Source: Candidatus Acidiferrales bacterium (GTDB taxonomy: Bacteria; Acidobacteriota; Terriglobia; Acidoferrales; UBA7541). From it: DNA of 6,717 nt. The position numbers and the translations under genes are program-made. The DNA is taken from the NCBI GenBank assembly GCA_030043155.1, contig JASHYE010000402.1, positions 1-6,717 on the forward strand, read 5' to 3'. Every line of letters begins with the position of its first letter. The stretch's first letter is position 1. Below are positions 5,645 to 6,717 of this stretch, one piece after another. The notes under the pieces were generated by a model. The model saw nothing but the letters and a program-made list of their open reading frames with translations, searched no databases and had not been told where the DNA came from.

Positions 5645-6717
5645 ATGGATGGAAGGACAACAGAAGCGGAGCCCGGAACTCAAAACGAATCTCAGAAGCC
5701 GGCGCAAAATGAGGCCGATGGACAGCCTCAGCCGCGTGCGCAAGAGCCCGGGCCGCGCAAGCCCTCGGCTTTCAAAAATCCTCGCGTACGCCGCGCTCTG
5801 CTGATCGTCGCGATCATCGTCGTCGTTGGCGGAATCCTCCTGTGGCTTCATTACCGCAATCGCGTTTCGACCGATGACGCGGAGGTTGATGGCCACATCA
5901 TTCCCATTTCTTCGCAAGTGCCGGGAAGTGTTTTGAAGATTTTAGTCAACGATAACCAGGCCGTGAAAAAGGGTCAGTTGCTCGTCGAGCTCGATCCTCG
6001 CGACTATCAGGCCAAGCTCGACGATGCCAAAGGAACACTCGCTGTCGCTCAGAGCCGCGTGCAATCCGCCACCGTGAATGTTCCTCTCACGTCGGCTACC
6101 ACGCGCAGCGATATAACCGGCTCCGAAGCCAGCGTCGCCGCGGCCCAATCCGCTTATGAACAGGCGCAGCTCGCGCTTGAGCAGGCTTCTACATCTCAGT
6201 TGGCCTACGCTCAAGCGAACGTCGAGAAACAAGAAGCCGCCAACCAAAAAGCGCAATCGGATCTCGCTCGCATGAAGCCTCTCGCCGCGAAATCTGAAAT
6301 TTCCCAACAGGAATACGATGCCTATGTCGCCGCGGCCACGGAAGCAGAACAGGAACTGAATGCAGCTCGCCAGGATTTGGATCTTGCGAAGCAAACCATT
6401 CCTGTGCGTCAAGCTCAGGCCAACTCTGCGAAAGCCGACCTGGAAAAAGCCCGCGCCAATTTGCAAGCCTCGCAAGCCAATCAACGCCAGGTCAGGATCA
6501 GCGCCGCCAACGCCGCTTCCGCGCGTGCGAGCGTTCAAGAAGCGCAAGCGGAAGTCGAAACCGCGCAACTCAACTTAGGCTACACAGATATCGTTGCGCC
6601 GGAGGACGGTGTCGTTACAAATAAGACCGTTCAAATCGGCGAGATTGTTTCGCCAGGACAGGGCCTGATGGTTATCGTTCCGCTCGCGCGCATCTGGGTC
6701 ACCGCAAATTACAAGGA
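5645..6717 (+). CDS. HlyD/EmrA-family membrane fusion protein, 3' end outside the window
   Basis: This is the periplasmic adaptor that would link an inner-membrane transporter to the TolC-like channel encoded just upstream. At least 357 residues are present and the frame runs off the right edge. A charged, Pro/Gln-rich cytoplasmic tail (1-50) precedes one membrane segment (about 51-68, ALLIVAIIVVVGGILLWL). Next come TDDAEVDGHIIPISSQVPG (76-94), the EmrA-like start of the first half-lipoyl domain, and the half-motif AVKKGQLLVELDPRDY. A long Ala/Gln/Glu-rich helical hairpin spans about 125-305. The second lipoyl half follows at LGYTDIVAPEDGVVTNKTVQIGEIVSPGQ. This architecture points to EmrA, the partner of an MFS exporter, rather than to the RND partner AcrA, which is a lipoprotein. 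The start at 5645 is chosen for its Shine-Dalgarno; 5627 would add six residues. Confidence 0.92.
   Translation, partial: MDGRTTEAEPGTQNESQKPAQNEADGQPQPRAQEPGPRKPSAFKNPRVRRALLIVAIIVVVGGILLWLHYRNRVSTDDAEVDGHIIPISSQVPGSVLKILVNDNQAVKKGQLLVELDPRDYQAKLDDAKGTLAVAQSRVQSATVNVPLTSATTRSDITGSEASVAAAQSAYEQAQLALEQASTSQLAYAQANVEKQEAANQKAQSDLARMKPLAAKSEISQQEYDAYVAAATEAEQELNAARQDLDLAKQTIPVRQAQANSAKADLEKARANLQASQANQRQVRISAANAASARASVQEAQAEVETAQLNLGYTDIVAPEDGVVTNKTVQIGEIVSPGQGLMVIVPLARIWVTANYK

Noticed and set aside
5142..5660. A 172-residue minus-strand frame
   Set aside because: It is a shadow of the C-terminal half of the TolC-like gene and the junction to the adaptor gene.
5942..6568. A 208-residue minus-strand frame
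   Set aside because: It is antisense to the alanine/glutamine-rich helical hairpin of the membrane fusion protein; low-complexity codons on one strand commonly leave such open shadows.
1..6717. CRISPR array, tRNA, rRNA, insertion sequence, attachment site or phage genes
   Set aside because: No regular direct repeats with spacers, no tRNA-like cloverleaf, and no transposase or integrase motifs were seen on either strand.

Overview
The window reads as a moderately GC-rich chromosomal segment from a free-living Gram-negative bacterium. A TolC-type outer-membrane channel and a periplasmic adaptor imply a double membrane. The gene style (C/G-ending codons, TolC plus HlyD/EmrA operon behind a TetR-type operator, scattered single genes) would fit an acidobacterium or a similar soil lineage. 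That placement is an inference; no marker gene is present.

Layout, left to right: (1) an amidase-signature hydrolase on +, possibly continuing upstream of the window; (2) converging on it, on -, a gene that looks broken by a TGA but is best read as one 240-residue selenoprotein of the iodothyronine deiodinase-like family, with Sec97 at the family's catalytic position and a good bacterial SECIS hairpin right after the UGA; (3) diverging from it, a 68-residue protein of unknown function; (4) a PLP-dependent class IV aminotransferase/lyase; (5) a pterin-4a-carbinolamine dehydratase with a strong ribosome binding site; (6) a 153-base spacer with two inverted repeats, a -35/-10 promoter and a near-perfect palindrome typical of a TetR-family operator; (7) an efflux operon: a TolC-like outer-membrane protein followed, with ATGA overlap or close coupling, by an EmrA/HlyD-type membrane fusion protein that runs off the right edge. 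An inner-membrane transporter (EmrB-like MFS is the usual partner) is expected just outside.

The genes do not form one pathway. The efflux pair is one unit, probably switched on when a small ligand releases a TetR-type repressor encoded elsewhere. The others are single metabolic genes. The standout is the selenoprotein: the frame continues unchanged through the TGA, both halves match the deiodinase family, the distance from Sec to the conserved EAH histidine equals that in human DIO1 as I recall it, and the SECIS geometry is right. A standard gene caller would split or truncate it. No selA, selB, selC or selD is visible here, so the host's ability to decode UGA must be checked elsewhere in the genome. 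No stretch longer than about 300 bases lacks a gene.
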